64,000 bases of DNA from Aptenodytes patagonicus (taxonomy: Eukaryota > Chordata > Aves > Sphenisciformes > Spheniscidae). Below, one piece after another: positions 1-22,083 of this stretch; the first letter of the stretch is position 1; each line of letters starts with the position of its first letter. Both the position numbers and the translations under genes were made by a program. The notes under the pieces are model-generated. The model was given only the letters and a program-made list of their open reading frames with translations, was not told the origin of the DNA and made no database searches. The stretch lies in assembly GCF_965638725.1 (NCBI RefSeq), contig NC_134974.1, forward strand, positions 868,001 through 932,000, written 5' to 3'.

Positions 1-9310
<9,310 letters not shown>

Positions 9311-10774
9311 TATCCGAAACCTGGGTGGAGACAATCCACTTGCATCAGTCAAGGCCCTTGCTTGGGAAAGGCTGGAAAAGCATCCCTGGGAAAAGGGGCC
9401 TCGGGAAGACGGCTCTGGGGCGCGCAGCCCAGGGTGACCCCCTCGCAAACACCCCGTGCCCCCCCTTTTCTAGTGCAATTCCCCCAGCTGAAGCTGGCTT
9501 TCAGCTTGGGGGGGCTTGGCAAGGGCAAAGTGCACCCTGAGAGAGGCTGCAGCAATGGGGTGCAGCCGGGCACCCCCAGGACATCTCTGCCCCACAGGAT
9601 AGGGCAGGTAGCATCTCAGCAGCTGACCCCAGGGTGCCGGGGGGTCCTGGCATACCCTGAATGCAGGAGCCCCAGGCTGCACAGGACCTTGGAGCACCCC
9701 AAACTCTGGGCTTCGGGGACCCAAATAGAGAGTCCTGGGTCACCCAAAACACCATTGGCTAGGGTACCCCAGCACCCCGAGGCATCACAGACATAGAGCC
9801 CTGGGGCACCAGAGGATACCCCCTCCCCCCAGTTTCCCCAGCACTAGCTTTGCCCAGTTCTCTCAGCACTGGCTGCCCCCATTTCCTAGCTCTTCCCAGT
9901 ACCAGCTGTGCCCAGTTTTATCCTTTCTCCCAGTTTCCCATGCCAGCCGTGCTCAGTTTATAACTCCCCCAATTTTGAGCACCGGTTGAGTCCAGTTTCT
10001 CCTGCCTCAGTTCTCTGCACCAGCTGTTTCGCAGTCTCCCACCTCCCAATGCCAGCCTTTCCCAGTCCCACCAGCGCTGAGCCATTCCTCCAGTATCTCC
10101 AGTTTCCAGCACGGGTGATTCCAGTCCTCCCAGCTGCTGGCCAGCTTGGAGCAGGGTGCCCTGCCTCCCATGAAGCGCTGCCGAGACTCAGCAGCTCGTG
10201 ACTTCCAGATCTGCCACACGCTTCCTGGCACCCCCCCAGCGCAGTAGTGTGTGTGAGGTTCCCCTCCTCGGACTTCATCCCCCCCGTGCTTTACACTACA
10301 AAGCCAATCCCTCCTGCACTGGAGAGGGAGAACTGGGAATGGCAAGGGGAATGGAGGAGCAAACCCCTTTGCACCCCACAAAAGAGGGGCTGAGCCAGGA
10401 CCTCGGCAGGTGGTGGTCATGGGGGCTCCAGCTTCCTCCTTTGTGGGCTCCTGCTCACGAAATTGGGCTCAGCAGCAAGGAAAGCTGGAAAGGGAGCTGC
10501 ACCCCACGGCTGGGGACACTGGCGAGAGCCTGGGCATCGGTGCCCACCCCAAAGCACAACCCACCCCAGCCATCTCCTGCAGATGGAGGGGTCCGGGGTT
10601 GGCGAGATGCAAGGCCAAAGGCATGGCGAAAGTGCCACTTCCCGAGCCACGGCCAGCCCAGCTTGTCCTGGCTGTGCTGCAATCGAGCTCGATTCGCTTC
10701 CCAGCTAATCGAAGTGCAGCAAAGCCTCAGGCAGGCTGGGAATGACTCACACAGCAACCAGAGCAACACACGCA

Positions 10775-10800
10775 AACACACACACACACACACACACACA
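10775..10800. repeat. (CA)n microsatellite
   Basis: An uninterrupted CA dinucleotide run of about 13 units, followed directly by alternating purine-pyrimidine sequence (TGCGTGTGCATGCGC). The combined tract could adopt Z-DNA. An AP-1 core lies just upstream at 10743-10749 and another downstream at 10857-10863. Confidence 0.95.
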
Positions 10801-13440
10801 TGCGTGTGCATGCGCACTTTATGAATGATTAATCCCCGCTCCTCTCCCAGCACCGATGAGTCATTGCTGCCAGCGAACAGTAGCGGGGTGGGGAGAGGGA
10901 CTGGAGCAAAAATCCAGGGTCCAACTTTCAAAAAGCAACAGCCCGATGCCAGAAAGCCACCCCAGCACCATGGCAGAGCTGGGGGAGGGCAGCTGGGGCA
11001 CAGCCCTCCTGGCACTGCAGTGGGGAGAGGTTCAGGGGGTATCTGGGGTGCTCAGCTCCCGCAGCCTTGTTGCACCCCCTTCCCGATCCCTGCTGGCTGG
11101 GGGTCCCTCTCTGCACCCGGAGGCACCCTTGGGTGTTGTGTGCAAGAGGTGACTGTGCCACCACCCACCCCAGTGTTGGTCTCCCTGCTGGCCCCGGGGG
11201 TGTCTACTCTCTTTTACCCCACTCCTTTGCTCAGTCCTTCTCCTCCTTTGCAATTGCAGCTGAATTCCCCTTTTCCTCCCTCCTTCTGCCTCCTGGCCTG
11301 TCTTGGGCTGCCTTCCCTCCCCCACATTCCCCCATGCACTTATTCCCTTCCCTGGGGGGGGGACGACACACTGCAGCTCTGGGGACCCCCACGCATGTCA
11401 CATCCCCAAGGGAGGTGAAAGCATGCAGGACCCTGGATCCTGGCAATGCAGGCAAGGGACATGGACAGGGGTGGTGACGGTGGCCCTGGCACCGTGGCAG
11501 GCCAGGCTGGGGACTCGCGGCCCCCTGGGACGCCCGTGCCGCGCAGCCTCGCTGCCGAAGGCGGGGTCTGGCCAACGGCTCTGACGCAGCAGCTGCCAAG
11601 CCGCGGGGCACTGTGGGACGCAAACAGCCCTCCTTCTACTCCGCAGCTTTGTTTTGTTTTAAAAAGTAACCCCGGGGTGGGAAGGAAAGCGCTTTGTGCC
11701 CTTTGCCTCCCGGTGCTCCCCGAGCAGGCGCTGTTCGCCAGGGTCCAAGCATCCCCTGGGACAAGTACAGCAGGGTTAAAGGTTCCTTGCCTTAATGTGG
11801 GAAACCAGGGCCAGGGCAAAGGCAGGGAGGGACCAGCTTGGGCAATAGCTAAAAATGACAGCTAAGGGTCATCGGCACAGCCTGTCCCTGCTCTGGCAGC
11901 CCCCGGCACGTCCTGGCTCCTTGCACACCCCACAGAACTCCTGCCATGCATGGGACCCTGGGGGCAGCAGGACGACATGGAGGGCCTGGAAGGAGTCTGC
12001 TGGCTGAGGAGCCCGCAGGGCTATTGCAATCCTCCTTGGTGGTGCTGGCAGCCTGGAGTAAAGAGGCCCTGGGGAGGGTCAGACTCTGGCTCCTTTGCAC
12101 TAGTTGCTCCATGCAGAGCCCCTCTGGGACAGGACAGTGATGCCCCCCCACACTGCACCCGTGCAAACCCCCTTTCTCCTGGGTGCAGACAGCCCTGCGC
12201 TGCTCCGTCTTCCCCACCAGCCCCAAGCAAGGTTGCAGGGGTGATGCCCTCAGCCCTGCCTTGGACCAGGGCAGGAGGATCCCGACCCGGCACGCCTGTG
12301 GGGAGACAGAGGAGCCCATCGCTGGCACAGCCATGAGCCGGTCACTGGGTCTGGCTGGCTCACAACTGGCAAAGAGGCGCTTGTCACTTGTGCAAGGCAG
12401 GAGGGGTTTAATTTAAACCAGATGAGCCAGGCTTCATAACAGGCGAGCCAGGAGGACAGGCTCTGCTCTGCACCTCCCTTCCCTGCTGCGGCCAGCCCCG
12501 CCATGGCACGGCACAGGCTGGGGCACAGCGTGATGCTTCAGCCCACAACCGTGAATTCCTGCGGTTTCCACGAGTGCTCAGGGAGCCGGAGCGGCGTGCA
12601 TGACGCTGCAGCAGAGCAAGGGGGATGGGCGAGGGGCGACGGATGGACGGGGAGGCTGCTGTGGCTCAAGGAGAGGCTCTCAGCATGGGCTGTATCTTCC
12701 TTAGCGTGACTCAGAAGGCAGAAAGGGGTCACATCCCTGGAATTTCAAACCCCTTTCAACCTCCAAAGCTCTTTGGCCTGCAAAAAAGCCTGGAAACATT
12801 GAGTGCCTGCAAATGCCACAATGCAAACTTACATGTGCACGCGTGGGCAGTGATGAAGCACAGCTGCTCTAGGGGTCAGGGGTGGCGAGAGGAGCTGCAG
12901 CTCTGGGGACCACCACACCATGCGGCTGCTCCAGCACGGAGGGATGCGGGAAGGGGCTGGCTCCCACCATCGGGCCAGGCAGTGCCCCAGGTGGGAGCCC
13001 TGTAGACTGCTTTTCAGATGGCTTTTCAGCTCTTTTTGGCTCTTTCCAAGGCCCCTGGGGTTTACTTCCCAGGCCGTGCACAGCTTTTGTCACCTGCTTT
13101 TGCAGGCACAGAGCAACCCAGGACTGAGCCACCCCGATCCCACAGACACCTTCCAAGTGCTCTCCCCAACCGACGCACTCCCCTCACTCCCGGCCCCAGC
13201 ACAGGGCCGTTTCTCCAGCTATTTCCTTTCCAAAGCAGACACACCCCATCTCCAAGTGGGGATTTTCCCTTTCCAACCCTCTCTTCTGGCCAAGAAGACA
13301 TAGCACTGTTAACCCTACATCCCCAACCACCCTATTACCAGGAGGAGAAGATCCCAGCCTCCAAGTTTTTTCCCATCTGATCCCAGACAGCCAAAAATCG
13401 CTGGGTTGGGCATACGCAGCAGTCCCTCTCCCTTATAGCA

Positions 13441-13520
13441 TTGGCAGTAAGTGACATTCCCAAGGATGAAAAGGGACATGGTGGTAGCAGCAGGGATGGG
13501 ACCCAGATCTCCCCGTCCAG
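13441..13520. repeat. Possible ancient SINE tail (MIR-like)
   Basis: The order of short blocks (GTAAGTGAC, CCCAAGG, GGTGGTAGCAG, GGGA, ACCCAGATCTCC) resembles the 3' half of amniote MIR/CORE-SINE copies in which a lost-identity tRNA-derived SINE reads '...AAGTGACTTGCCCAAGG...'. The match is by eye, much decayed and could be coincidence. A profile-based repeat search would decide. Confidence 0.3.
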
Positions 13521-13624
13521 CATCCCAACCCATCACATCATGCCATGCATCGTGCTGACCTGCAAGGCCCTGACTGCGATGGGCTTCCAGTTCCCCCCAC
13601 TAACAATCTGTGCACATAAGGGGG

Positions 13625-13765
13625 TTGCTGTGTGTCTATAGAGGAGTTTTAATTAGCTAATAATCTTTAATAGGGTTTAATTGCCTTGTTATAAAAGGTA
13701 ATTACAGCAATACATCAATTAGAGCTGTAAAATTAATAGATTTACCAGTTGTATTTATTGAGAGA
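13625..13765. promoter_or_regulatory. AT-rich candidate conserved non-coding element
   Basis: About 140 bases of AT-rich DNA sit sharply inside GC-rich surroundings. They contain several homeodomain-type cores (TTAATTAGCTAAT near 13650, GGTAATTACAG near 13697, AAAATTAATAG near 13730) and the tract GTATTTATTGAG. Isolated AT-rich islands with TAAT clusters next to developmental genes are often enhancers. This is inference; no conservation data are available here. Confidence 0.35.
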
Positions 13766-15391
13766 GCTGAAACTTGCAGCGAGCAGCAGCCAGGGCAGCG
13801 CTGATGGGTGTGCTCTGATATGCCAACAGCAGAAATGAGAGCAGCCGCGGAGCCACTCTGGCACGAATCCTGTTCAAGCCCCTCTGCCCAAGACAGCCTG
13901 GGAACCACAAGCACCTGCAACCCACCCTGTGATCAGCAGCCAAGGTGTTAAAGCAGAGCGGATGGACAGACAGACACACCAAACATGAGGATGGGGCTCC
14001 ACGGGTGCAGACTGAAGCTCACAGGGTCCCTGCCGTGTCCCTCTGGGACACTGGAACAAGTCACCTCTGCTCTGCTTGAGCTCCTGAGATGGGAACAGCT
14101 CTGTTTGCTTGGGCTGGGGCAGATGTCTGCCCCGCTGCAAGAACCGAGGGGATGCCTGTGTCCCCCCGCAAGTCCTGTGCTTCACTCTCGGGAGCAAAAG
14201 CATCCCTAAAATCCAGCCTCTGAATCCCCCTTTAGCAAGACAGCAGGGACCCAAGGGTGAAGGAACCCATGGGTGCAGCAGCAGAGACAGGAGCACACCC
14301 AAAGTGCTGGGGCAGAGGGGAGCATCCCCTGGGGCTTGCAGCATGCTCTGCGCTCCCCCAAACTCTCGCCAAACCCAGGAGCGCTGGTGCTGCAGCTGGG
14401 CTGCCAAGTGGCAAGACGCAGCCGCTCCAGGCAGCCCAATGGAAAATACATCTCATGGCTTCCCCAGGAGGGGAGGGTTTTAAAGGAAAAGCTGTTTTGG
14501 TGTCGCGTTGCTTTGTGGCCCCGTTACCCAACCCACACGTTAAGTACGTTGGGGATCAGGGGTGGATGGGATGCCGAGCTCTCCTGCCCCTTTCCCAACT
14601 TTGCTGAGGGTCGTTCCTATAGAGCAGGATCAACCTATTTTCCATAAAGTCAGTAGACCACACATACATCCACCCGGAATATCCCATTTCACTGAAAGGA
14701 GCAAGTTTCTGAGTGTAAAATCCTGAGCAAGCCAGTTTTCTGCTCCCCACAACCCCCTGGCGCTGCTGGGTTGGGGTCATGCTCACATTTTAACAACCAT
14801 TTTTTCCCCAAGCAGCGAGCTTGGCGCACGCAGGAAAAACGAACACAATGGACTGGCGCCAGCCCAGGCCGGCGTGGGGTAGAGGACGGAGGCACGCACA
14901 TACGCACCAGCCTGGGATGTGCCCCGTTAAATGCCACCTCGGGATCGACACCCATACCCACAGCTGAGCGGTGGGAGCCTGGCTCACCCCCATCGATCTG
15001 GAAGGGGGCTCGAAGGAGTTAAAAAATCCCTTTGCGCTTTGCCCAGACACCTGGGGCAAATTAGGGGAACCTTACCGCTGCTGGAAATTAATCGCTGCTT
15101 CCCACACAGGCGGCAGCAGAGTCATCTCTGCTGCGGTGGGGAGCTGGGGGATATCCCACAGTGGGTGCTCTCCATAGACATGTGGTGCCTCGAGGCAGGG
15201 CAGAGTGGGGAGACCAGAGGCTTTGCAAACAAAAAAGCAGAGTTGCTAGTGGTGATTCCTGGCCGCTCTCACTATTTGTGCTATGAAAAGGTCTAAAGCA
15301 GCCACGTCCCTTACGATACTCCTAGGTAGGGATGGGCTGGTTGCAACCAGGCTGTGGTGTCAATGCACGGGGCTGGGGGCTCCCTCCTGAG

Positions 15392-15411
15392 CCCCCCCCC
15401 CCCCCCCCCCC
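15392..15411. repeat. C20 homopolymer
   Basis: Twenty consecutive C bases on the plus strand, i.e. G20 on the LMNA-sense strand. Such runs can form i-motif and quadruplex structures and are prone to length error in sequencing, so the exact count is uncertain. Confidence 0.9.
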
Positions 15412-18400
15412 ATGACTCGAGCTGGTCTGGGCTGAGGATAGTCCTGCAGTGTTGCCTCTCGCCCAGCCGTGGGCAGCCTGTGGCATGGCCAGGGATGCAC
15501 GGGCAAGGATGTGGTTTGCAGGGCTGTGGAGGTTTTCCTCCTGTGTGGTCTGTGCCAGCTCGTCCTGGCATGCAAAACACCGGAGCCTCCGAGCCCTGGC
15601 AGGTCCGACAGCCAACACCGCGGGCAGGATGCGGATCTGCCTGCCCTCATCCCAGGCCAGAGAAATCCCCGGCTGTGTCAACGGGGCGGCAGCTCACCAG
15701 CTTCCTCGCAGGGCAGCGGAGGTGCCAAAGGGGATGTTTGTGCAGGATGGAGCTGGAGAAGATCCAGGACATTCGTGGTGCTCAGCCTCCCCCAGGCCCA
15801 CAGGAAAGGTGGATAAAAGCCATTCTGCCCCCAGGGCTCACCACGGCCCTGCTGAGCTTCCCCAGCATCCTCCATGACTCCAGCCCAGCCCCAAACCTGG
15901 CCTCAGGGCAAATGTCCCCAGGTTGGCAGTGCTCCCGGCGCCTTTCCTTAATCCCCGGGGAAGCCCCAAGGCTGCGGGTGCAAGAAATTGCAGCCAGGGG
16001 CTGTTGCTGCTCCTGCAGTAAAACAGCCATGTGCTCAAAGGTCTCTATTGCTTGGGGCTTTTAGGATCCCACGAGACAAATATCTGCAGGGGTGGTTTCA
16101 GGATGAACTAATCCTGCCTCTAAGGTGACCTCTCTTACTTTTACATTTTGCCCCTGTACACAACGTCCAGCCCAGCAGCTTTGTTCCTGCTCTGCGGGCA
16201 GCTACAGGGATTATTAAAAAACACCTTTTACTGGGGGCTGTGCGGGGCCAGGCTGCCCTGTACCAGAGAGCAGCCTCTGGGCATCACTCACTCACTCCTG
16301 CGGCCCTGGGGAAGGGATGGGGACAGGGATGGGGACAGGGACAAGGTACATGAGCTGGGACAGTGCCACGACAAACAGCTGGAGCCCCATACCCACTGTG
16401 CAGATATTCACATCCCTTTTAGCTGCCTTTAAAAGGGAGAACCAGGGAGAGGCCAGGGGTGGCCCGTGAGCATTGGCGCACACCAGCCTCAGCACGTCCC
16501 TCCTGGCATCCTCAGCGCAGATGGGACAGAGCGGACGCACTCCGTGTTTCCAAACAGCTTCCCCACCTCCCCAGCAGTCCCCGTGCAGCTCCGTCTCCTT
16601 GGGCAGGTGCCACCGTCTCACAGCTGGGGATGGCTCCTTCTGTCACTTCTTGGCAGCTCCCTGGAGAAGGGGTCATATCTCCAGATGCTGGCATCCGTGT
16701 CCACCCGGGAGCAGAGCGAATGACCCATCTCACACACCGGCAGAAGGAAATCTAGCCCCAGCACACCCAGCTACCAGCAGCTCGAGGTCTTCTTATGCCA
16801 GAGATGTTTCATAAATTCACTAGTCCTCCAAACACACCATCTCATCCCTTTCTTGAGCCTGTTTGTCCTTTTGGCCACCCTGGATCCTACAGCAATGAAC
16901 TCCTCAGTTTCATTACATGCTGTGAGAAACGTCCCAGACATTTTCTCATACAAAATACGGTGTTTGCTTCTTTCAGCTCTGAATCACAGGGATACAGAAA
17001 TCTCAATTCTTCCCTTCTTTCCTCCTAAATCTGAAACCCTTGCTGCTGCAGAGGCAACTTAAAAGTGTGACCGAGCAACACTGAAAAGCTCAGCGAGCAG
17101 GACCTGAAGGGAAAAACACAGCATTTATGGCGATTTATCTCCCGGTCCCGAGGCCTGACTCACACTCCCCCTGCACTTGGCGTGTTGAGCGTCCCCTGGG
17201 TTCCTCCTGCGGTGGAGAGCTGCTCGGAGCAGCACGATTCTCAGTGCTGGGGCTGCAGCCTCCTGGGGAGGGAACCCACCTTCCCGCAGCACTGCTGGGC
17301 ACCGGGGGGGGGGACACAAGCCGTGCTCAGGGCCTGGGCGGTGGGAGCTGCTCTGCTGGCAGCCGAGCACCTCCCATCCTCTGTACCCCCCTGTATTTCC
17401 TGGAGCTCCCTGTAACCCATCAACAGGGAAAGCTGCGCCGGCCAAACACTGTGAGCCCAGACGGGTGCGTCAGCAGCTGCCTTTCATTCATTTCCCTTTA
17501 CAGAGCTTTCTGCAACAGGGGTGCTTTCCCACCATTTACTACCACCCCTCCCTCCCAGCACCGCTCAGCTTTTCTGCTGGGGCGGGAGAGGAGAGGGATG
17601 TGGGCTGGCTGGCTTTACCACACTTTAGTGCTGCAAAAAGCGAAATAAAAAAAAACCTGCACTCAAAATAGTGCAAAACGGAAGTGCTGGGGTAGTCCCG
17701 CAGATTAAAGGAGAAAAAGAAACGGGCTCCGTTGCAGAAATGAGAGCAGGACGTTGCACAAAGCCATGGTCAGAGCATGGCGCAGACCATCTGAGTGAGA
17801 GGGATGCAGGATTTACTACCTGCTTGCTCCAGCCGAGACCCTGCAGAGTTACAGCAACCCCAAGGCTGCTCTCGTCTATGCTATGGGTGCAAAAACGTCT
17901 TTCCCCAAAGCAGGGTGAACAAATCTGCCCCATGGGGGGAAGCTCTGCATATTGGCTCCGGGGAAGGGACCAGAGCCCCCAAAATGGCAGCGGGAGTGCC
18001 CGGGCTATGGTTTGTAAGGGGAGCCGCAGGCCGGCAACATGGGGTGAAGCCGGAGCACCCATGCGGCAGAGGCTCGCTGGCGCTGCTAATTTGAGCTGAT
18101 TCTGCAGCATCTCTGGGTACGTGGGCGGAGGAGCAATGGGAGTTTTCTTAATGGGGTTTGGACGTAAAAGGCAGCGGAGGCTGGAAATGAATAGATTAAC
18201 ATCAAAGGAAAAATGTGATGTAAAAGTGCCTCGTCTTGGTTTTGTCCCAGGCAGGAGAGGCCAAGCAGCAGAATGGGCCCTTCCGTCCTCGCTATTAATT
18301 ATGGGCTGCAGTGTGACAGAGCCCAGCAGCCGAGCTCAGCGCCGGGCTGTTTGTTTGCCTGTTGCCAAGCGCCCCGTGGCTGCGGGTTGGGATTTGCAAG

Positions 18401-19144
18401 CCCTGTGGTTCAGCCACTGTTTCAAACTCGCAGAGGGGGTTTGGGACGGGTGAAGCCAGGGAGATCCCTGCCTTTGATCTGATGGCAGAGCTGAAACCAG
18501 AGGGTTGGGTTGGACTGGGCAGGATGGAGCCTGTGGTACCAGGAAAGGGGGCTGTACTGGCCGTGCCGGCACCAGTGGAGACCCCAATTGCTGCAGAGAG
18601 CCATGAGGATGGAGGCTGTGGGGCCCGATGGCAGCTGTCGATGCACTGAGTGTCAGCCACCCTAGCTCACCTGGGAGGAGCACAAGGTGCTGGTTATACA
18701 CACAAGCCCCAAGAACCGCTGCACAAGAGGGGCTGAAGGACAGACCCCACTGGGAATGACTCATGGACAGTCAGGAAACACCCTTGGCTGCGACAACAAA
18801 GACAGAGAGCACCAAACTGTCCTCCCGTTCCTGTGCTAGAGGTGAGTTTCCCCTTCCAGTTGCCTCCGCTTCTACCCTTGCACTTCTCTGTGCAAAGCCT
18901 GGCCCCCCCGCACTGGCCTTTCAGATCTGCCATGCCTGGTCTGCAGTGCTCAGTCCACCCCATAAAACATCCCCTCCACCCTCCAGCAAGCCGTGAAGTC
19001 CTCAAAGCTCATCTATCTGTGATGCACAGGTCCAGACCTCAGCTTCTCCATTTGCCAGACTGGGGTAAGCACCTTCTTCCAGCCTTTTCCCATCTTAGCT
19101 CTTCACCTGGGAGTTTCTCTGGATGGAGATGGTCTCTTTAAGCT

Positions 19145-19431
19145 TATAGAATCATAGAATCACAGAATAGTTTGGGTTGGAAGGGACCTTTAAAGGTCAT
19201 CTAGTCCAACCCCGCTGCAATGAGCAGGGACATTTTCAACTAGATCAGGTCACTCAGAGCCCCGTCCAACCTGACCTGGAATGTTTCCAGGGATGGGGCA
19301 TCCACCACCTCTCTGGGCAACCTGGGCCGGTGCTTCACCACCCTCAGCGTAACAAATTTCTTCCTTATATCTAGTCTGAATCTGCCCTCTTTTAGTTTAA
19401 AACCATTACCCCTTGTCCTGTCGCAACAGGC
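19145..19431 (-). mobile_element. CR1 LINE, 3' end segment (left part of split copy)
   Basis: The plus-strand segment opens with TAGAATCATAGAATCACAG, the reverse complement of the short ATTCTATG tandem that ends CR1 elements. The following GGTTGGAAGGGACC, CATCTAGTCCAACCCC and AACCTGGGCC-type blocks are the usual CR1 3' UTR. It is therefore a minus-strand CR1. It stops at the retrovirus insertion and resumes at 23047, so this and the right part were one element. Confidence 0.95.
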
Positions 19432-20007
19432 TGTCCTGGTTTCGGCTGGGATAGAGTTAATTTTCTTCCCAGTAGCTGGTACAGTGCTGTGTTTTGGTTG
19501 TAGGATGAGAACAATGTTGATAACACACCCATGTTTTAGTTGTTGCTGAGCAGTGCTTACACTAGTCAAGGACTTTTCAGTTTCCCGTGCTCTACCGACT
19601 GAGAAGGCTGGAGGGGCACAAGAAGCTGGGAGGGGGCACAGCCAGGACAGCTGACCCCAACTGGCCAAAGGGGTAGTCCATACCATGGGACGTCACGCTC
19701 AGTATAAACTGGGGGGTGGGGGGTTAGCTGGCCGGGGGGGGGCCACTGCTCGGGGACTGGCTGGGCATCGTTTGATGGGTGGTGAGCAATTGCATTGTGC
19801 ATCACTTGCTTTGTATATTCTTCTTCTTATTACTACTAGTAGTAGTAGTATTTTATTTTATTTCAATTATTAAACTGTTCTTATCTCAACCCACCCATTT
19901 TCTCACTTTTACTCTTCTGATTCTCTCCCCCATCCCACTGGTGGGCAGGGGGGAGTGAGCGAGTGGCTGGGTGGTGCTCAGTTGCCAGCTGAGGTTAAAC
20001 CACAACT
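19432..20007 (+). repeat. 5' LTR
   Basis: The LTR begins TGTCCTGGTTTCGGC and ends at about 20007 in TTAAACCACAAC, matching the end of the 3' copy. It holds a TATA box (TATAAA, 19703-19708), a short AGT trinucleotide tract near 19839-19852, and an ATTAAA poly(A)-type hexamer at 19869-19874. Length of about 576 bases is complete. The last bases are mutated relative to the 3' copy, so the right edge is accurate to a few bases. It could act as a cryptic promoter on the plus strand; no evidence that it does. Confidence 0.9.
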
Positions 20008-20013
20008 GTCTTT

Positions 20014-20031
20014 TGGAGCCCAACACGGGGC
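20014..20031 (+). other. Retroviral primer binding site (tRNA-Lys type)
   Basis: TGGAGCCCAACACGGGGC lies about six bases past the 5' LTR. It agrees at 15 of 18 positions with the binding site complementary to tRNA-Lys(1,2) used by foamy viruses and several other retroviruses. The three mismatches fit decay. Position and match together make this a firm call for a primer site and a fair one for the tRNA species. Confidence 0.7.
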
Positions 20032-20091
20032 ACAAAGGGTTTGAGATAACAACAGATTAACCAGAGGGCATTAATTTGTATCTGTTAACAG

Positions 20092-22080
20092 TTGCGGGTC
20101 ACAATGTTGGGTCATCTGTTCTCAATATTAGTTTATCTGACCTGCATCGTGCTCTTTTTTTTTTGTCCGTACGAGTTAAAGATCAGCGTTGGTTTTTGCA
20201 GTTCGCTGTGGCCTGCAGCGATTAGTGGTGTTTTGCCTGGGAGGTTTGTTATTAAGACACTGGCCTTGAGCTTAACCTGGTATTTGAGCTTTGTACTGAA
20301 GCGTTACTGTACTTCGTGGAGAAAACTAGCGATTATGGTTCTTCCTGTGAGAGGTTTTTTTATGGAGGAAATACAGAATGGCAGCATCGCTACCTTCTTC
20401 TATGATGTTTCCTCCTTCATTACAGTAACTTTTCAGTACCTTGGACATCCTTGGGTAGTTGTTAAGATACTTCTGTTGGTATCTCCTGGGACTATTGTTT
20501 CGGTTTTGTCTAAGGTCAATAACCAATTTAAGAATATCATCCAGAGATCTGCCCCAAGGCTGGATAGTTCTGAGTGGCGGGGTGTGTGGGATAGCATGGG
20601 CAGGTACCTAGGCCAGTGGGCACCCCCAGTGTTTTGGCACTTCACCCCTGAGCAAGTGCAGAATCCTGAAAAATTCATAGACTAGTTGGAAGAAGTACGC
20701 TGTCACCATTATGTCACCATATGTCATTATGCTGGAGTTGCCAGCTCCAGGGGAGCACAGATCACGGCAACGTGCTGGGGCCTGGCCCATGCCTACCGAG
20801 CCCTGTTCAACACCATTCAGCGCCCTCAAGGGGAAGAGGAGGTCTTTGGCTGTGACGATAAAGTGACCTGCGGCCACTCTAACCCCGGCGACGGGCCCTG
20901 CGGCTGGACCAAAGAACCAGCTTGTGCCGGTATCAGTCGCCCCTAGACACAAGAAGAAATCTTGGAAGCGGAAGGCGACTCGCGTAGTAAGGGAGGAAGA
21001 AACTTCTTCTACAAGGCAGCCGGAGGAAGAAGTGTACGAGGCGGACTGGCCCGGAGTAGGGCTATCATGAGAACAGGCGGAGGAGAGCTGGCCGCCGCCC
21101 GGGGAGGAAGAAGAGGAAGAACTCATAAACAACGCGGTAACCACCCGCTCTCTATCCCTGAGTGAGCTGTGAGATATATGAAAAGATTTCAGCCGTTTGT
21201 CCAGGCGAGCATAGTGTCACTTGGCTGCTCCGATGCTGGGATAATGGGGCCAGTAGCCTGGAATTAGAGGGTAAAGAAGCCAAGCAGCTGGGATCCCTTT
21301 CCAGGGAAGGGGGCATTGACAAAGCAATTGGAAAAGGGACACAAGTCCTCAGCCTTTGGAGGCGACTCCTGTCAAGTGTGAAGGAAAGGTACCCCTTCAA
21401 GGAAGATGTTATGTATCACCCAGGCAAGTGAACCACCATGGAGAGGAGATGTCCAGTACCTGAGGGAATTAGCCATGCTGGAGGTGATTTTTGATGACCT
21501 GAACAACGAGCAGCTATCCAAAGATCCATATGAAGTCAAGTGCACACGACCCATGTTTGTGTGGAAGTTTGCATGGAGTGCACCATCATCGTATGCCAAC
21601 TCATTGGCAGTGATGACTTGGAAAGGCAGAGAGGGACAAACGGTGGATGAATTGGCCGGCCAACTCCAGCAATACGAAGAAAGTCTCTCTTCCTCCCTCA
21701 TCTCGGCTGTGGAGAAACTGTCCTGGAAGGTCCAGCAACTCGAAGAGGCTACGTCCTACTCCCCACCTGTACAGACCAGTCTCTCGGCTATTAGGAGTCA
21801 GCGTTCTTTTGATCAAGAGAGAGAATATAAAGGATACACACCACGGGGCACCCTGTGGTTTTACCTGCATGACCACGCAGAGGACATGAGGAAGCGGGAT
21901 GGAAAACCTGCCTCAGCCCTAGGGGCACGGGTACGTGAGTTGCAAGGAAAAACAATCACAAAAGGGGGTTCTTCCAGGAAAACTGCCGCTCCAGTTTCCA
22001 GCGGGCAGTTCCCCAGACAGAGTAGAAGGGCCGATCTTACTGCTGATCCTAACGAAGAGACTTCTGCCTCATATTTACAG
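20092..22080 (+). pseudogene. ERV gag-like region, broken
   Basis: A long reading frame from the ATG at 20092 (or the internal one at 20104) encodes a strongly hydrophobic stretch, with several Leu/Val/Ile-rich segments in the first ~120 residues, then a more ordinary region ending ...FIDQLEEV. It is broken by in-frame stops at 20683 and 20944. Around 21160 the frame shifts for about 260 bases (product with GEHSVTWLLRCWDNGASS), and near 21420 it shifts back, giving a coiled, Gln/Leu/Ser-rich part (VDELAGQLQQYEESLSSSL) and a basic tail (KGGSSRKTAAP). No CCHC zinc knuckle is visible. The identification as gag is by position and my memory of bird ERV copies, not by a catalytic motif. Not functional. 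Confidence 0.65.
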
Positions 22081-22083
22081 GAA

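Larger units (their letters stand above)
9311..19144. other. LMNA upstream / intergenic region, no gene recognised
   Basis: I see no coding exon or RNA gene in this roughly 9.8 kb. It is GC-rich, unique-looking DNA with a CA microsatellite (10775-10800), a C20 run (15392-15411), a small GGGGACAGGGAT tandem near 16317-16345, TGASTCA sites at 10743, 10857, 12707, 17156 and 18757, an AT-rich block with homeodomain-type cores (13625-13765), and an AT-richer stretch at about 18121-18320 that may be conserved non-coding DNA. Upstream LMNA enhancers or non-coding first exons could be here but cannot be shown. Confidence 0.6.

Noticed and set aside
14040..14100. Possible reverse MIR-like fragment (ACAAGTCACCTCTGCTCTGC)
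   Set aside because: Only one short block fits; not enough to call.
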